Under the pieces are notes generated by a model that made no database searches, was not told the origin of the DNA, and saw only the letters and a program-made list of their open reading frames with translations. This document shows, in pieces, positions 23,863-31,159 of a stretch of 42,371 bases of DNA. The stretch covers positions 1 to 42,371 of the IMG/VR virus record IMGVR_UViG_3300032046_000068; one strand, written 5' to 3'. A program made the translations under genes and the position numbers. How positions within the stretch are numbered: position 1 is the stretch's first letter; every line of letters starts with the position of its first letter. This stretch comes from a virus.

Positions 23863-24079
23863 TAAGGGGTTTATATTCGCTACTTTTCGAACCGGGAATA
23901 GGATTCCAAACCCACAAATAACTTAGAGGGGTGTGAATGACAATATGCCAAAAGATCCCTTTAAATGTTCCTTCAACATGATTGGAATTCCGCAAGCATT
24001 CAGCACAGAAAAACCCACAGGGACATAAACTAAATCTGATCCGCCTCATATCCCCACTTGATAGAGATAAGCTGACCGG

Positions 24080-24127
24080 GTTATTTAAGTCTTTCGAAAA
24101 TGAGGCTTTCTATACGGAGAGACTAAA
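24080..24127 (+). repeat. direct repeat copy B
   Basis: GTTATTTAAGTC... ending TCTATACGGAGAGACTAAA (24109-24127), the partner of 23817-23862, 263 bases further right. TTATTTAAG is a plausible plus-strand TATA box. No gene follows on the plus strand, so any transcript would be non-coding. Confidence 0.55.
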
Positions 24128-24252
24128 CTTTTGGTGCCGGCTCTACTCGGCTATTCGCACCGTGCAGGACTGCTCTAGAGGATCTGTCATACCGGTAGAC
24201 AATTCGTTCTCGCTCCGGCCTCATACAGCCAGCATACGGGGAGGGTGATCCT

Positions 24253-24272
24253 TTAAGTAGAGGGTATATAAG
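24253..24272 (+). repeat. inverted repeat, left arm
   Basis: TTAAGTAGAGGGTATATAAG. Its reverse complement occurs at 24421-24440 with one mismatch in 20. The arm contains a TATATAAG element. Spacer between arms is 148 bases. Confidence 0.7.
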
Positions 24273-24374
24273 GGTATCATCTGGACCAGTATGCCGGGCA
24301 GACAGGTCGTCCACTCGCCCAGTTAAACCGGCGCCGCATACACGTTCAGTTCTTATAAACCTTTCCACTCCTCT

Positions 24375-24410
24375 CATACAGTTCGTTCCCGCATACAGTT
24401 CGATGGTTGA
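24375..24410 (+). repeat. iteron-like unit 1
   Basis: Two CATACAG words 17 bases apart (CATACAGTTCGTTCCCG then CATACAGTTCGATGGTTGA). The unit matches 24467-24502 in about 26 of 36 bases. Related single words lie at 24222, 24232 and 24336. Paired short repeats at fixed spacing are typical of initiator binding sites. Confidence 0.5.
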
Positions 24411-24420
24411 GACATTCAGA

Positions 24421-24440
24421 CTTATATACCCTCTATTTAA
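24421..24440 (-). repeat. inverted repeat, right arm
   Basis: CTTATATACCCTCTATTTAA on the plus strand, reading TTAAATAGAGGGTATATAAG on the minus strand. With the left arm it places two TATA-bearing units face to face around the iteron-like segment. Confidence 0.7.
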
Positions 24441-24466
24441 CCCGTCACCCTCTCCTGTTTGTTCGG

Positions 24467-24502
24467 CGTACAGTTCTTTTCCTCATACGGTCCAATGGTG
24501 AC
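24467..24502 (+). repeat. iteron-like unit 2
   Basis: CGTACAGTTCTTTTCCT then CATACGGTCCAATGGTGAC, again with 17-base spacing between the two words and 92 bases from unit 1. Diverged, so old or selected only at key bases. Confidence 0.5.
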
Positions 24503-24640
24503 TTGTACGAGCCTCAAACGGGAAGACGGACAGTGGCACGAACATGAGCTCTTATCCCTCTAGAGACGATCTAACTCCCCTGATGGACCCTTATCATGAC
24601 CTCATTAACGAAGAGAAGTGAAGGAAACTGAGGAAAGTCA

Positions 24641-24655
24641 ACCGGCCATGCCGGT
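24641..24655. other. perfect hairpin, ACCGGC stem
   Basis: ACCGGC CAT GCCGGT: six-base perfect stem with a three-base loop. Just downstream of the DNA methyltransferase on its strand. Could end or stabilise that transcript, or be a protein site. Confidence 0.5.
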
Positions 24656-24673
24656 CCTTGCCAAGTAATTAAG

Positions 24674-24695
24674 TGCAAGACTTCCGATTCTTGCA
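24674..24695 (-). terminator. hairpin after the DNA methyltransferase gene
   Basis: TGCAAGA, eight-base loop, TCTTGCA: seven-base perfect stem beginning five bases after the methyltransferase stop. There is no T-tract directly after it, so a role in RNA stability is as likely as termination. Confidence 0.4.
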
Positions 24696-24700
24696 GTAAG

Positions 24701-25525
24701 TTAGTCGGCGTCTCTATTTTCTAAAATTCTTTCTTTTTCGGCATTCAGACAGATGTCTAAAGCTAAAAGATAAGGAATCTTAGCTCGTTCGGCTGACGTC
24801 CCAACGGATTGAGTTCCAATTCCATGTGTACCTCGAGGTGCTCGATCATGACAGGTTGAATTATATTTACAAGATTTGGGAATGAATCCTTGAGGAAACA
24901 CGCCCCAAAGATCTGTGGGTTTCATTCTTCGTTCCCCGTATTGGCACTGTGTTACATATAACCGATTAAATTTTTTCATGAAATTAAGGGACCTTAATCT
25001 TCCTCTAGGATTCTCTAGAATCCACCATAGAGGATTTAGTTGCTCAATAATACTTAAAGTTTTCTTTATCAAAGCAATGGCTTCAATTGCCGATTTAAGT
25101 GGAATAAAATCTCCGACCAAAGTTTTCCGCCAATGAAAATGACTTGATGAAATTGAAAAACAATTACAGGGTGGTGAAGCTAATATGATTTCTGGTTTCC
25201 AAAACTTCGGTAAATCTTCAATCTCGAAATCTATAATATCTTTGCAGATCATAGGATGGAAATCTGGGTTTATATCGAGAGTTATGACTTCATGTCCTCT
25301 TTCTCGAAAAGGTTCACTCCAACCTTCTAAACCACTAAATAGATCTAAGACTTTCAAATTGCATCCCCGTTCAATTTTATATTTGTTAAAGTTCTCCTGT
25401 GCCTTCCTCCTTAAAAGAGTCCTATATCTTCTTTCAGCAATTCTTGTACAATTAATAGAACAATATTTTGTCTTTTTACCCCGCAATATTGAACCACAAA
25501 TAATACAATTTTTTACAAGAGACAT
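24701..25525 (-). CDS. phage-type cytosine-5 DNA methyltransferase with N-terminal zinc finger
   Basis: 274 residues. The first 30 hold a zinc finger (CIICGS...YCSINC) and a basic helix, as in homing-nuclease accessory modules. Then VLDLFSGLEGWS (SAM site), TLDINPD, LASPPCNCFS (Cys120, nucleophile), WWILENPRGRL, CQYGERRMKPTDLWG and APRGTHGIGTQ...RAKIP, the pattern of small phage C5 methyltransferases. The coding sequence is visibly AT-rich against its neighbours, which suggests transfer. Would modify viral DNA against host restriction, or act on host DNA. Confidence 0.82.
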   Translation of the reverse strand: MSLVKNCIICGSILRGKKTKYCSINCTRIAERRYRTLLRRKAQENFNKYKIERGCNLKVLDLFSGLEGWSEPFRERGHEVITLDINPDFHPMICKDIIDFEIEDLPKFWKPEIILASPPCNCFSISSSHFHWRKTLVGDFIPLKSAIEAIALIKKTLSIIEQLNPLWWILENPRGRLRSLNFMKKFNRLYVTQCQYGERRMKPTDLWGVFPQGFIPKSCKYNSTCHDRAPRGTHGIGTQSVGTSAERAKIPYLLALDICLNAEKERILENRDAD

Positions 25526-25528
25526 GAT

Positions 25529-25816
25529 TTATTCAGCATCCCCATTTCTCTTTATCGCCTCGTCTTCGTAAGGATGGAGGAACCTTCTCTTGAATTCGTC
25601 TATGGCCGACGCGCAGACCTTCTCCGCATCCATCTTGTCGTACCATCTTCCATCCGCATAGAAGTGACGGATCAGTCTGAAGACGACGTAAGTTAAGATG
25701 GCGGCCATATCCTTATCATCTTTGATTATGACCGGGCCAGTCCCCAGAAGAGGTTTCTTATACTTCTCTAACTCTGTAATGATCTGATCGACAACAGGTT
25801 TGAAGAAGAAACTCAT
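25529..25816 (-). CDS. hypothetical helical protein
   Basis: 95 residues, helical, with MAAILTYVVFRLIRHFYADG in the middle and a charged end. No recognised domain. Sits directly upstream of the methyltransferase gene with a 3-base gap. Confidence 0.6.
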   Translation of the reverse strand: MSFFFKPVVDQIITELEKYKKPLLGTGPVIIKDDKDMAAILTYVVFRLIRHFYADGRWYDKMDAEKVCASAIDEFKRRFLHPYEDEAIKRNGDAE

Positions 25817-25850
25817 CTCACGGTTTATGTATGGCGTTCAATCACCTCCA

Positions 25851-26132
25851 TTAGTTCAATTTTCCTGAACAACCTTCTAGATAACGATCTAGATCTACTC
25901 TTACCGGCGTCCTCTTGCTCTTCCTAGGATGCCAACACTCCCAAGGAGGAAACCACGCCCGGCGGACAGTCTCTAGGAACCTGCAACCCTTACACCCGGT
26001 CTTGTTATTTTTGTTATGTTTGTTATTTTCATGAACCTTCTTGCTGCCCGTATTGAGTCCCCTTAAGACCGAATCATTCTCCCTCATCGACTCCTCAAGG
26101 ACCTTCATCGGATGTCGCCGCTTGACCTTCAA
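25851..26132 (-). CDS. hypothetical basic protein with Cys pair
   Basis: 93 residues, strongly basic, with an Asn/Lys-rich stretch and GCKGCRF, then WECWHPRK; possibly a CCCH zinc site. Overlaps its upstream neighbour by ATGA. Unknown. Confidence 0.55.
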   Translation of the reverse strand: MKVKRRHPMKVLEESMRENDSVLRGLNTGSKKVHENNKHNKNNKTGCKGCRFLETVRRAWFPPWECWHPRKSKRTPVRVDLDRYLEGCSGKLN

Positions 26133-26317
26133 TTGAATTCTCCCTTTTCACAGACTAGACATTTAAGATAGGGATTCCACCATAACCTCATTCTGCCGGC
26201 AAAGAAGTCGTTTAAATCCTGTTCCACGTTGAAGACGTCGCTCGGCATTTGGGACAGTCTAAGAGTCGTTAGAAAGAACTGTCTAAGTCTTCTTCTGACT
26301 GATCTTAGGGTGGTCAT
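26129..26317 (-). CDS. hypothetical basic protein with Cys pair
   Basis: 62 residues from ATG 26317, which lies inside the end of the previous gene; the longer frame is a shadow of it. Arg-rich first helix (TLRSVRRRLRQFFLTTLRL), CLVCEKG at the end. Unknown. Confidence 0.5.
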   Translation of the reverse strand: MTTLRSVRRRLRQFFLTTLRLSQMPSDVFNVEQDLNDFFAGRMRLWWNPYLKCLVCEKGEFN

Positions 26318-26684
26318 TCTTAAACTCCTCGAACATGCATATTCTGTTCTTGGCGTGAAGTTCATTACAGGTTAAGCAGCGGTAATAACCGGTCGCTTCT
26401 ATGATCTCGTCTAAAGATCCTATGTCTTGAAGTTGAAGCAACCTCTCGATGAATTCCTTTAGACGTCCTTCCGGAAGACCGATCTCTTCCTTAGACTCTG
26501 CTAGACTTTCTTCTAGGGCCGGCCATTCCTTCATCGCGGTCTTTAAGAACCTAAGGTCCTCATCCCTGAGGGATTCCTTCGCGTCAACCTTCGCTATGAT
26601 CGAGTCGATGGCCTTCTTGACCGCTTCTACGATCTGTTTCTTCTTCTGTCTTATCTCATTCCCTTTTCGTTCACTCATCGGCAT
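26283..26684 (-). CDS. hypothetical coiled-coil protein with zinc knuckle
   Basis: 133 residues. Long charged helices (KKKQIVEAVKKAIDSIIAKV, MKEWPALEESLAESKEEIGL) followed by a C-terminal CLTCNELHAKNRIC, a likely CCHC metal site. Not recognised. Confidence 0.6.
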   Translation of the reverse strand: MPMSERKGNEIRQKKKQIVEAVKKAIDSIIAKVDAKESLRDEDLRFLKTAMKEWPALEESLAESKEEIGLPEGRLKEFIERLLQLQDIGSLDEIIEATGYYRCLTCNELHAKNRICMFEEFKNDHPKISQKKT

Positions 26685-26896
26685 GTTCTCAAATCCTTAA
26701 GCAATTTGATAATTGAAATGATAGACCAAACGAAATCAAGGATGAAAATTGCCCATGTTTGAAATACAATTGCCCAAATAGTCAGACTTAAAGAACCGAT
26801 TAGATTAAGGGCATCTGATAATCTCAAATACTTTCTATTCAGAACAAGAGCGGTAAGAAGACAGATCATACCGCCATAACTTAGAAAGTCTAACAA
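26675..26896 (-). CDS. small membrane protein, CBU_0592-like
   Basis: 73 residues from TTG 26896 with three hydrophobic helices (LSYGGMICLLTALVL, ALNLIGSLSLTIWAIVFQ, AIFILDFVWSIISIIKLL). The order and the NLIGS and VWSIISI words resemble the CBU_0592-like membrane family of unknown function. AT-rich. Confidence 0.55.
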   Translation of the reverse strand: MLDFLSYGGMICLLTALVLNRKYLRLSDALNLIGSLSLTIWAIVFQTWAIFILDFVWSIISIIKLLKDLRTCR

Positions 26897-27042
26897 TCGC
26901 TGGCCTCCTCCATGATCCTATTAGTCAACTTATGGACGTTGCAGATGGAACAGTCGTCATAGGATTTAGCGGGGCAGGTTCTAGGACTACAGACCTCTTT
27001 CTGAAGTTCCTTTAAGAGGCCGGCAATGACCTTCTTATTCAA
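26890..27042 (-). CDS. small Cys-rich protein
   Basis: 50 residues from TTG 27042, starting inside the end of the NMAD1/MazG-like gene. Five spaced cysteines (VCSPRTCPAKSYDDCSICN, and one at the end) and an H suggest a metal site. Fills what would otherwise be a gap. Confidence 0.5.
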   Translation of the reverse strand: MNKKVIAGLLKELQKEVCSPRTCPAKSYDDCSICNVHKLTNRIMEEASDC

Positions 27043-27382
27043 TTAACTCGTCCTCCTTGAGGAGCATCTTGGTTATGAACAGGTAAACGATGGCGTCGTC
27101 TATAGAATCCCCGATATGAGTCATCTCTTCCACTGTTCCCTCGTTGGTCTGAATGATGCCGTTAATTGCCCGGTCAACTTTATCGACGACGAAGGCCAAG
27201 GACTTTCCATAAGGTTTAGTTATGATCTTGTCAATCCTTAGGATCCTATTCAACTCGGCATTCCTTCTGAAATTGGCTGCCCATTCCTCTTCTCCGGCAT
27301 ATTGGACGTTTCTATCCAAGAAGATGCGGACTAGTTTATTGAGCATCTTCTTCATTTCTTCTCCCATTTCACTTGTCTTCAA
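27035..27382 (-). CDS. NMAD1/DUF1599-like or MazG-like all-alpha protein
   Basis: 115 residues from TTG 27382 (GAAGGATA upstream). The pattern LDRNVQYAGEEEWAANF, then FVVDKVDRAING and a final GDSIDDAIVYLFITKMLL resembles the 'nucleotide modification associated domain 1' family, a MazG-like helical fold found in viruses with modified DNA bases. It may bind or hydrolyse a nucleotide. Overlaps the next-upstream deoxyribosyltransferase-like gene by ATGA-type coupling. Family call moderate. Confidence 0.55.
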   Translation of the reverse strand: MKTSEMGEEMKKMLNKLVRIFLDRNVQYAGEEEWAANFRRNAELNRILRIDKIITKPYGKSLAFVVDKVDRAINGIIQTNEGTVEEMTHIGDSIDDAIVYLFITKMLLKEDELIE

Positions 27383-27753
27383 TATCCTTCACCTAGCAAG
27401 TCTTCTGGAGTAATGATTATGATCTGTTTCTTCCGGATCTTATTCAGCCATAGACAAAAGGCATGTTCCCAGATGCAACCCATAGAAACGGAAGGGTCGT
27501 CTGGTACGCCCATAATGAACATGTCTATCTTGGAGAGGATAGTGAATTCTATCTGAGGGGCTAAACTGTGTTCTCGAGGCCCATAGTCCTTGACGGAATC
27601 TCTGGGAGGACCGAACATCGTAATGTCAACGGAGGTGTGGGGAACTATCACGAAGATATTCGGGTGCTTCTCCATTATCTTCTTTCCAATGTTACAGGCC
27701 TTTTCAGTCATCATTTTAGGATTGCTGCTAAATGGGTAACTCAGATAGGCCAT
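27379..27753 (-). CDS. nucleoside 2-deoxyribosyltransferase-like protein
   Basis: 124 residues from ATG 27753 with GAAGAGG just upstream. MAYLSYPFSSNP at the start, a central IVPHTSVD, ILSKIDMFIMG, then SMGCIWEHAFCLWL with the likely catalytic Glu in the 'S.G...E' motif; this is the order of the deoxyribosyltransferase/DUF4406 superfamily. Members cleave or exchange the base of (deoxy)nucleotides; MilB, for one, hydrolyses hydroxymethyl-CMP. Here it pairs with the NMAD1-like gene. Confidence 0.65.
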   Translation of the reverse strand: MAYLSYPFSSNPKMMTEKACNIGKKIMEKHPNIFVIVPHTSVDITMFGPPRDSVKDYGPREHSLAPQIEFTILSKIDMFIMGVPDDPSVSMGCIWEHAFCLWLNKIRKKQIIIITPEDLLGEGY

Positions 27754-27763
27754 ATACCTCTTC

Positions 27764-28090
27764 TCAAGATCGAATTTCAATTCTCTTCTCACCTTTATAC
27801 TCGCTTACTCGGGGCATCAATCTCAACCTTCTCCCGCAACGGGGACAGGTCGGTGTATTCTTCTTCCAGACTATTTCATACCGTAGGATTCTACCGTCTC
27901 TATGACACAGGGCATAATTAAGGTACCTTCCCTTGGACGTTGATAGACCGGACCTGTTGAGGCCTAAAGTCCTCGCCTTCTTATATATGACCTCCTTACT
28001 GACATCCGGGAAGAGGCCTTTAAGTTCGGTCCAACTGACCCTCTCGAACTTGTCCCTTAGAATCTGGATCTGTTTAGGGGTCCACTTCAA
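27764..28090 (-). CDS. SANT/Myb-like DNA-binding protein with zinc ribbon
   Basis: 108 residues. The first 50 (WTPKQIQILRDKFERVSWTE...FPDVSKEVIYKKARTLGL) form a Myb/SANT-like helix-turn-helix also present at 37771-37986. The C-terminal half has a CPRCGRRLRL knuckle with an earlier Cys-His. A likely transcription or replication accessory protein. It overlaps the end of the DNA polymerase gene by 17 bases. Confidence 0.65.
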   Translation of the reverse strand: MKWTPKQIQILRDKFERVSWTELKGLFPDVSKEVIYKKARTLGLNRSGLSTSKGRYLNYALCHRDGRILRYEIVWKKNTPTCPRCGRRLRLMPRVSEYKGEKRIEIRS

Positions 28091-30629
28091 CCTTTACCAA
28101 TCCCATAATTTTGTCTATTTTACCGGTAAGACGCTTCTTTATCCTCTCCCAATCTATCCTTTCCAAGAACCATTCCGGTATCTCTGAGTCTTCCGTTATC
28201 GAGATGCCAGCAAGTTTGAAATTAAAACCCTTCCATTGACACTCTGAAGGATAGATGACGTCCGATTGGAAGAGGGTTGACTGGTTCAGACTTAGACCTT
28301 TCATCTCTCGGATCGGAAGTCTTCTAGGTTTATCCTCCCTGTCGAAATCGGTGTTCAGGTACATGTTACTATAGATTGCCGCCCTAATATGAGCAGGCAT
28401 CTGAGGCCTTCCATTCTTGTCCGGTTTAGGATAATCCTTAAGGTTGCCTGATATTTGGAGAGGGTAAGAGACCATAAGAGGGTCTAACGTTCTAGAAGAC
28501 ACTCTTAGGAGCGCATCGTCTCTTACCCCGCCAATATCGGATTTAAACCCGTCTAGAACCATGCGGACTATCTTCTCCATAACCTCCTTCTCGAAGGAAC
28601 TAGAATCAGACCTGATCACTTCTAAACCCTTGAAATCATAATCAATTTTGTAACCTTTCTTCTCATCCCAGAATGACCTTCCGGCGTAATTCTTCTTCGC
28701 TATCAGAAGGAATGAGTCGTATATCTTCTTAACTCCTAGACCGGTCGGGGCGGACGGTAAACCATAGGTCTTCTTAAAGTATTCAGACAGACCTATATTA
28801 ATCTGTTCGGCCAGCCATTGAGCTTCCTTAACCGCCTCTTCCTTGATCCTAGACTTGAGGGGAACGAAACTAGAATCTGTATCCCCGTAGATCAACTCGT
28901 AACCGAGAGGTTTAAGAATGTTAGTGATTTGCTCTATCCCTATCCTCCCCAAGATGGCGGTTGCGGCAGAACATTCCTGTCTGTAAAGACGGAAGGAAGG
29001 ATAATCCATGACGCCATAGATTGCATTAGTCATCTTCTTGATGTTGAAGATCTTACGGTACCACATCTTGATCTTGACTTCATCCTTGGCCTCAATCGCC
29101 TTCCGATAACATTCCTCATACTCGTCCCTCTTATGGAAGAAGAAGTCAATCAATTGGGCTAAAAGACTCTTAGGGGACTTGACGAACTTGAAGACCTTTC
29201 CCTTGTACTCGATAGTATAGCAGGGTCCGGTATAATTCTCGTCTCGATAAGTCTCGGGACCGATGTTGAACGCCTTGATCAGAGATGGGTATTCCCTATT
29301 AAAGTCGAACTGGACTATGAAGGAATATTCTCCCGGCACAGGTTCAACGACTACAGCCCCAAGGTACGATTCCTTATTCCTCTTCGCCTTGAATGCCGTG
29401 CTAAGAGCGATCTTACCGCTGATGAATCTCATGAGGGCGGTGTCTAGGACCCGATAGTTAAGAAGGACTTCATGGAATAGGGCACCGAATTCTCTCCTAA
29501 GGTCGTCGAACATCTCGATCAGTTCATACTTGTCGTCTAATGCCTTCAGAATCAAGACGTCGTTGACATTCCTTCTGAATAGGACGTCCGGGTCATTATC
29601 CCAGATCCATTGAGTAGGTTTCTTAAGAGGCACCTTCTCTATGGCCAACCCCTCCTCTTCAGATATCGCACCTAAGGCGTAAGACCTTAATTCGGCATCA
29701 GTGAACCTCTTGAACGCCTTCATTAGGTCGAATAGGATCCTACCCTTGATCCTGTACGGCAGGCGTTTCCAGCTGAAACTGCGGAAGGGGCTTAGAGTCT
29801 TAGGATCCAGATGCTGTTCCGTCATTCTCTGAGTCCATTTGACTATGTCGTACCGGTCCAGATTCCAGGCGGAAAATAGATCAGGATCTAACTCGTTGAC
29901 TAGTCTTACTAGGGCCTCTAAGAGCAGACCTTCATTCTTGAAACCCATGATTAGGTGCCTCTTGTAAGCGACCTTGAAACCGTAATGGAAGGCATCCCGT
30001 CTAGACTTGGGCCACTTGGGATTGACGACTAAGAGGGTGTAAAGGGTGTCATTATAGTTGTCATGGAAGCTCATGATAGGTATAGGATCCTCTTTCTTTG
30101 GACCGGAACCACACTGTTTAGTCGACAGGGCTTCAAAGTCCAGATGCCACTTCCTCAGGTTGATGACGAAATCGATCGGGGTTAACTCTCCATCTTTGCT
30201 GATGTTCACTCCCGATCTTATTCCCTTGTCGATCAAGAACCTTATGGGGAGCATAGTCGGCATGGCCAAGTCCGCCTCGTAGGAGAAGACCGGCCCTGAT
30301 AAAGAAGTCTTGCCGTATTTGATCAGAAACTTGATGACGTCGAGAGAACATAGACTGTCGGTCAGGATCAGTTTAGTCAAGGCCTTCTTGTTTAGGGACC
30401 TGACCTTAGTCCCCTCAAAGTCCCTGACCCACTTGCTCAGGGAATAACCCTTCTGGTCTTTGATCCGGATATAATCCTCTTCGGTCAGGTACATGTAGGG
30501 CCAGAATATAGTCCTCCACATCCTCTTCTTACCAGTCTCATCCCGCCCTATTAGGACTATAGTCGGCATCTTCTGCTTGTTCTTCTCGACCATGAGAGTT
30601 TCAGCTGTAATAATGCCAAGTTTTGTCAT
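28074..30629 (-). CDS. polB: family B DNA polymerase
   Basis: 851 residues. Exonuclease: DFE (164-166), N256 to D261 in AWNLDRYD, D357 in RNVNDVLIL (the usual Tyr four residues before is Arg here). Polymerase: motif A DFNREYPSLI (442-451), motif B KKMTNAIYG (531-539), motif C YGDTDS (581-586). All catalytic aspartates are present. No protein-priming insertion was seen, so a cellular-type replicative enzyme of archaeal style. Upstream genes are RPA-like, XPF-like and RadA. Confidence 0.95.
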   Translation of the reverse strand: MTKLGIITAETLMVEKNKQKMPTIVLIGRDETGKKRMWRTIFWPYMYLTEEDYIRIKDQKGYSLSKWVRDFEGTKVRSLNKKALTKLILTDSLCSLDVIKFLIKYGKTSLSGPVFSYEADLAMPTMLPIRFLIDKGIRSGVNISKDGELTPIDFVINLRKWHLDFEALSTKQCGSGPKKEDPIPIMSFHDNYNDTLYTLLVVNPKWPKSRRDAFHYGFKVAYKRHLIMGFKNEGLLLEALVRLVNELDPDLFSAWNLDRYDIVKWTQRMTEQHLDPKTLSPFRSFSWKRLPYRIKGRILFDLMKAFKRFTDAELRSYALGAISEEEGLAIEKVPLKKPTQWIWDNDPDVLFRRNVNDVLILKALDDKYELIEMFDDLRREFGALFHEVLLNYRVLDTALMRFISGKIALSTAFKAKRNKESYLGAVVVEPVPGEYSFIVQFDFNREYPSLIKAFNIGPETYRDENYTGPCYTIEYKGKVFKFVKSPKSLLAQLIDFFFHKRDEYEECYRKAIEAKDEVKIKMWYRKIFNIKKMTNAIYGVMDYPSFRLYRQECSAATAILGRIGIEQITNILKPLGYELIYGDTDSSFVPLKSRIKEEAVKEAQWLAEQINIGLSEYFKKTYGLPSAPTGLGVKKIYDSFLLIAKKNYAGRSFWDEKKGYKIDYDFKGLEVIRSDSSSFEKEVMEKIVRMVLDGFKSDIGGVRDDALLRVSSRTLDPLMVSYPLQISGNLKDYPKPDKNGRPQMPAHIRAAIYSNMYLNTDFDREDKPRRLPIREMKGLSLNQSTLFQSDVIYPSECQWKGFNFKLAGISITEDSEIPEWFLERIDWERIKKRLTGKIDKIMGLVKVEVDP

Positions 30630-30631
30630 AA

Positions 30632-30874
30632 TTAAACCCGATAATTTTTTGGTTGAGTTCTACGTGATTTTCTTTTATAATCCCTCGTTTGTTGATGCCT
30701 TTTCTCCCGAAAATTTAAATCAGTATGGTAACGATCATTCAGATGTCTTTGTCTATGAATAGCAGATCTAATCCATGTGCGAACCCAATGACTCATTGAA
30801 ACATCTCTAGTTTTAAGAAATTCTTTGAATTCTTTTGGAACATAAATTGTTATTCTTTCCAAGTTTAATCCCAT
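30632..30874 (-). CDS. ribbon-helix-helix protein with basic tail
   Basis: 80 residues. RITIYVPKEFKEFLKTRDVS then WVRTWIRSAI is a ribbon-helix-helix domain. The tail, RYHTDLNFREKRHQ..., repeats the 'RYHxDLxFR' word of the zinc-finger protein at 35894-36163. AT-rich. Stops three bases before the polymerase start, so it may regulate or be a passenger upstream of it. Confidence 0.65.
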   Translation of the reverse strand: MGLNLERITIYVPKEFKEFLKTRDVSMSHWVRTWIRSAIHRQRHLNDRYHTDLNFREKRHQQTRDYKRKSRRTQPKNYRV

Positions 30875-31116
30875 TTGATTTCTCGTATGATTAGAATCTC
30901 TTGTCGTTTAGTCCATTCTTCCTCAAGAATTTCAAGATGGTAAATGAACCTTACACCCTCAACCTTATTAATCATGAAGATACCGGCGTACATGGTCCTC
31001 CATTCTAATCCATATTGTAACCGGGTTAGACGGGCGACTATAGTCTTCAATTTAGAGACCAGACTAGGGCAATGATAGATATGATAGATTGCTTCTCTCA
31101 TTTTACTCAACTTCAT
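30865..31116 (-). CDS. hypothetical protein
   Basis: 83 residues, with YHCPSLVSKLKTIVARLTRL and a basic centre; overlaps the next gene by ten bases. A 44-base gap with a weak TATA-like TTTATTG lies upstream. Not recognised. Confidence 0.55.
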   Translation of the reverse strand: MKLSKMREAIYHIYHCPSLVSKLKTIVARLTRLQYGLEWRTMYAGIFMINKVEGVRFIYHLEILEEEWTKRQEILIIREIKWD

Positions 31117-31159
31117 TAGATTGAAATAGGATGGTCAATAAATGGGGATATGAGAGTGA

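Larger units (their letters stand above)
23740..24700. other. gene-free repeat region, candidate replication origin or cis-acting locus
   Basis: Almost 1 kb without a credible gene in a genome where gaps are otherwise under 140 bases. The frames present here are short and have no ribosome sites. It holds direct repeats, paired CATACAG-type units, a 20-base inverted repeat with TATA elements, several further TATA-like stretches and two hairpins at its right end (all listed separately). An origin of replication, a packaging site or a non-coding RNA locus would all fit. Confidence 0.55.

Noticed and set aside
23881-23920. GGTTCGAA on the minus strand, like a tRNA T-loop
   Set aside because: The flanking five bases do not pair and no cloverleaf could be drawn. 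No tRNA called anywhere in the window.
23858-24377. Frames of 63-88 codons on both strands in the repeat region
   Set aside because: No ribosome sites, low-quality protein sequence, and they run through the repeats; treated as non-coding.
24622-24640. GAAACTGAGGAAAGTC on the plus strand, like the conserved 5' motif of RNase P RNA
   Set aside because: No second conserved block (ACAGAA...) or P4 partner follows; the methyltransferase gene begins within 80 bases. Chance match.
23740-24700. CRISPR array
   Set aside because: Repeats are few, diverged and unevenly spaced, without uniform spacers.
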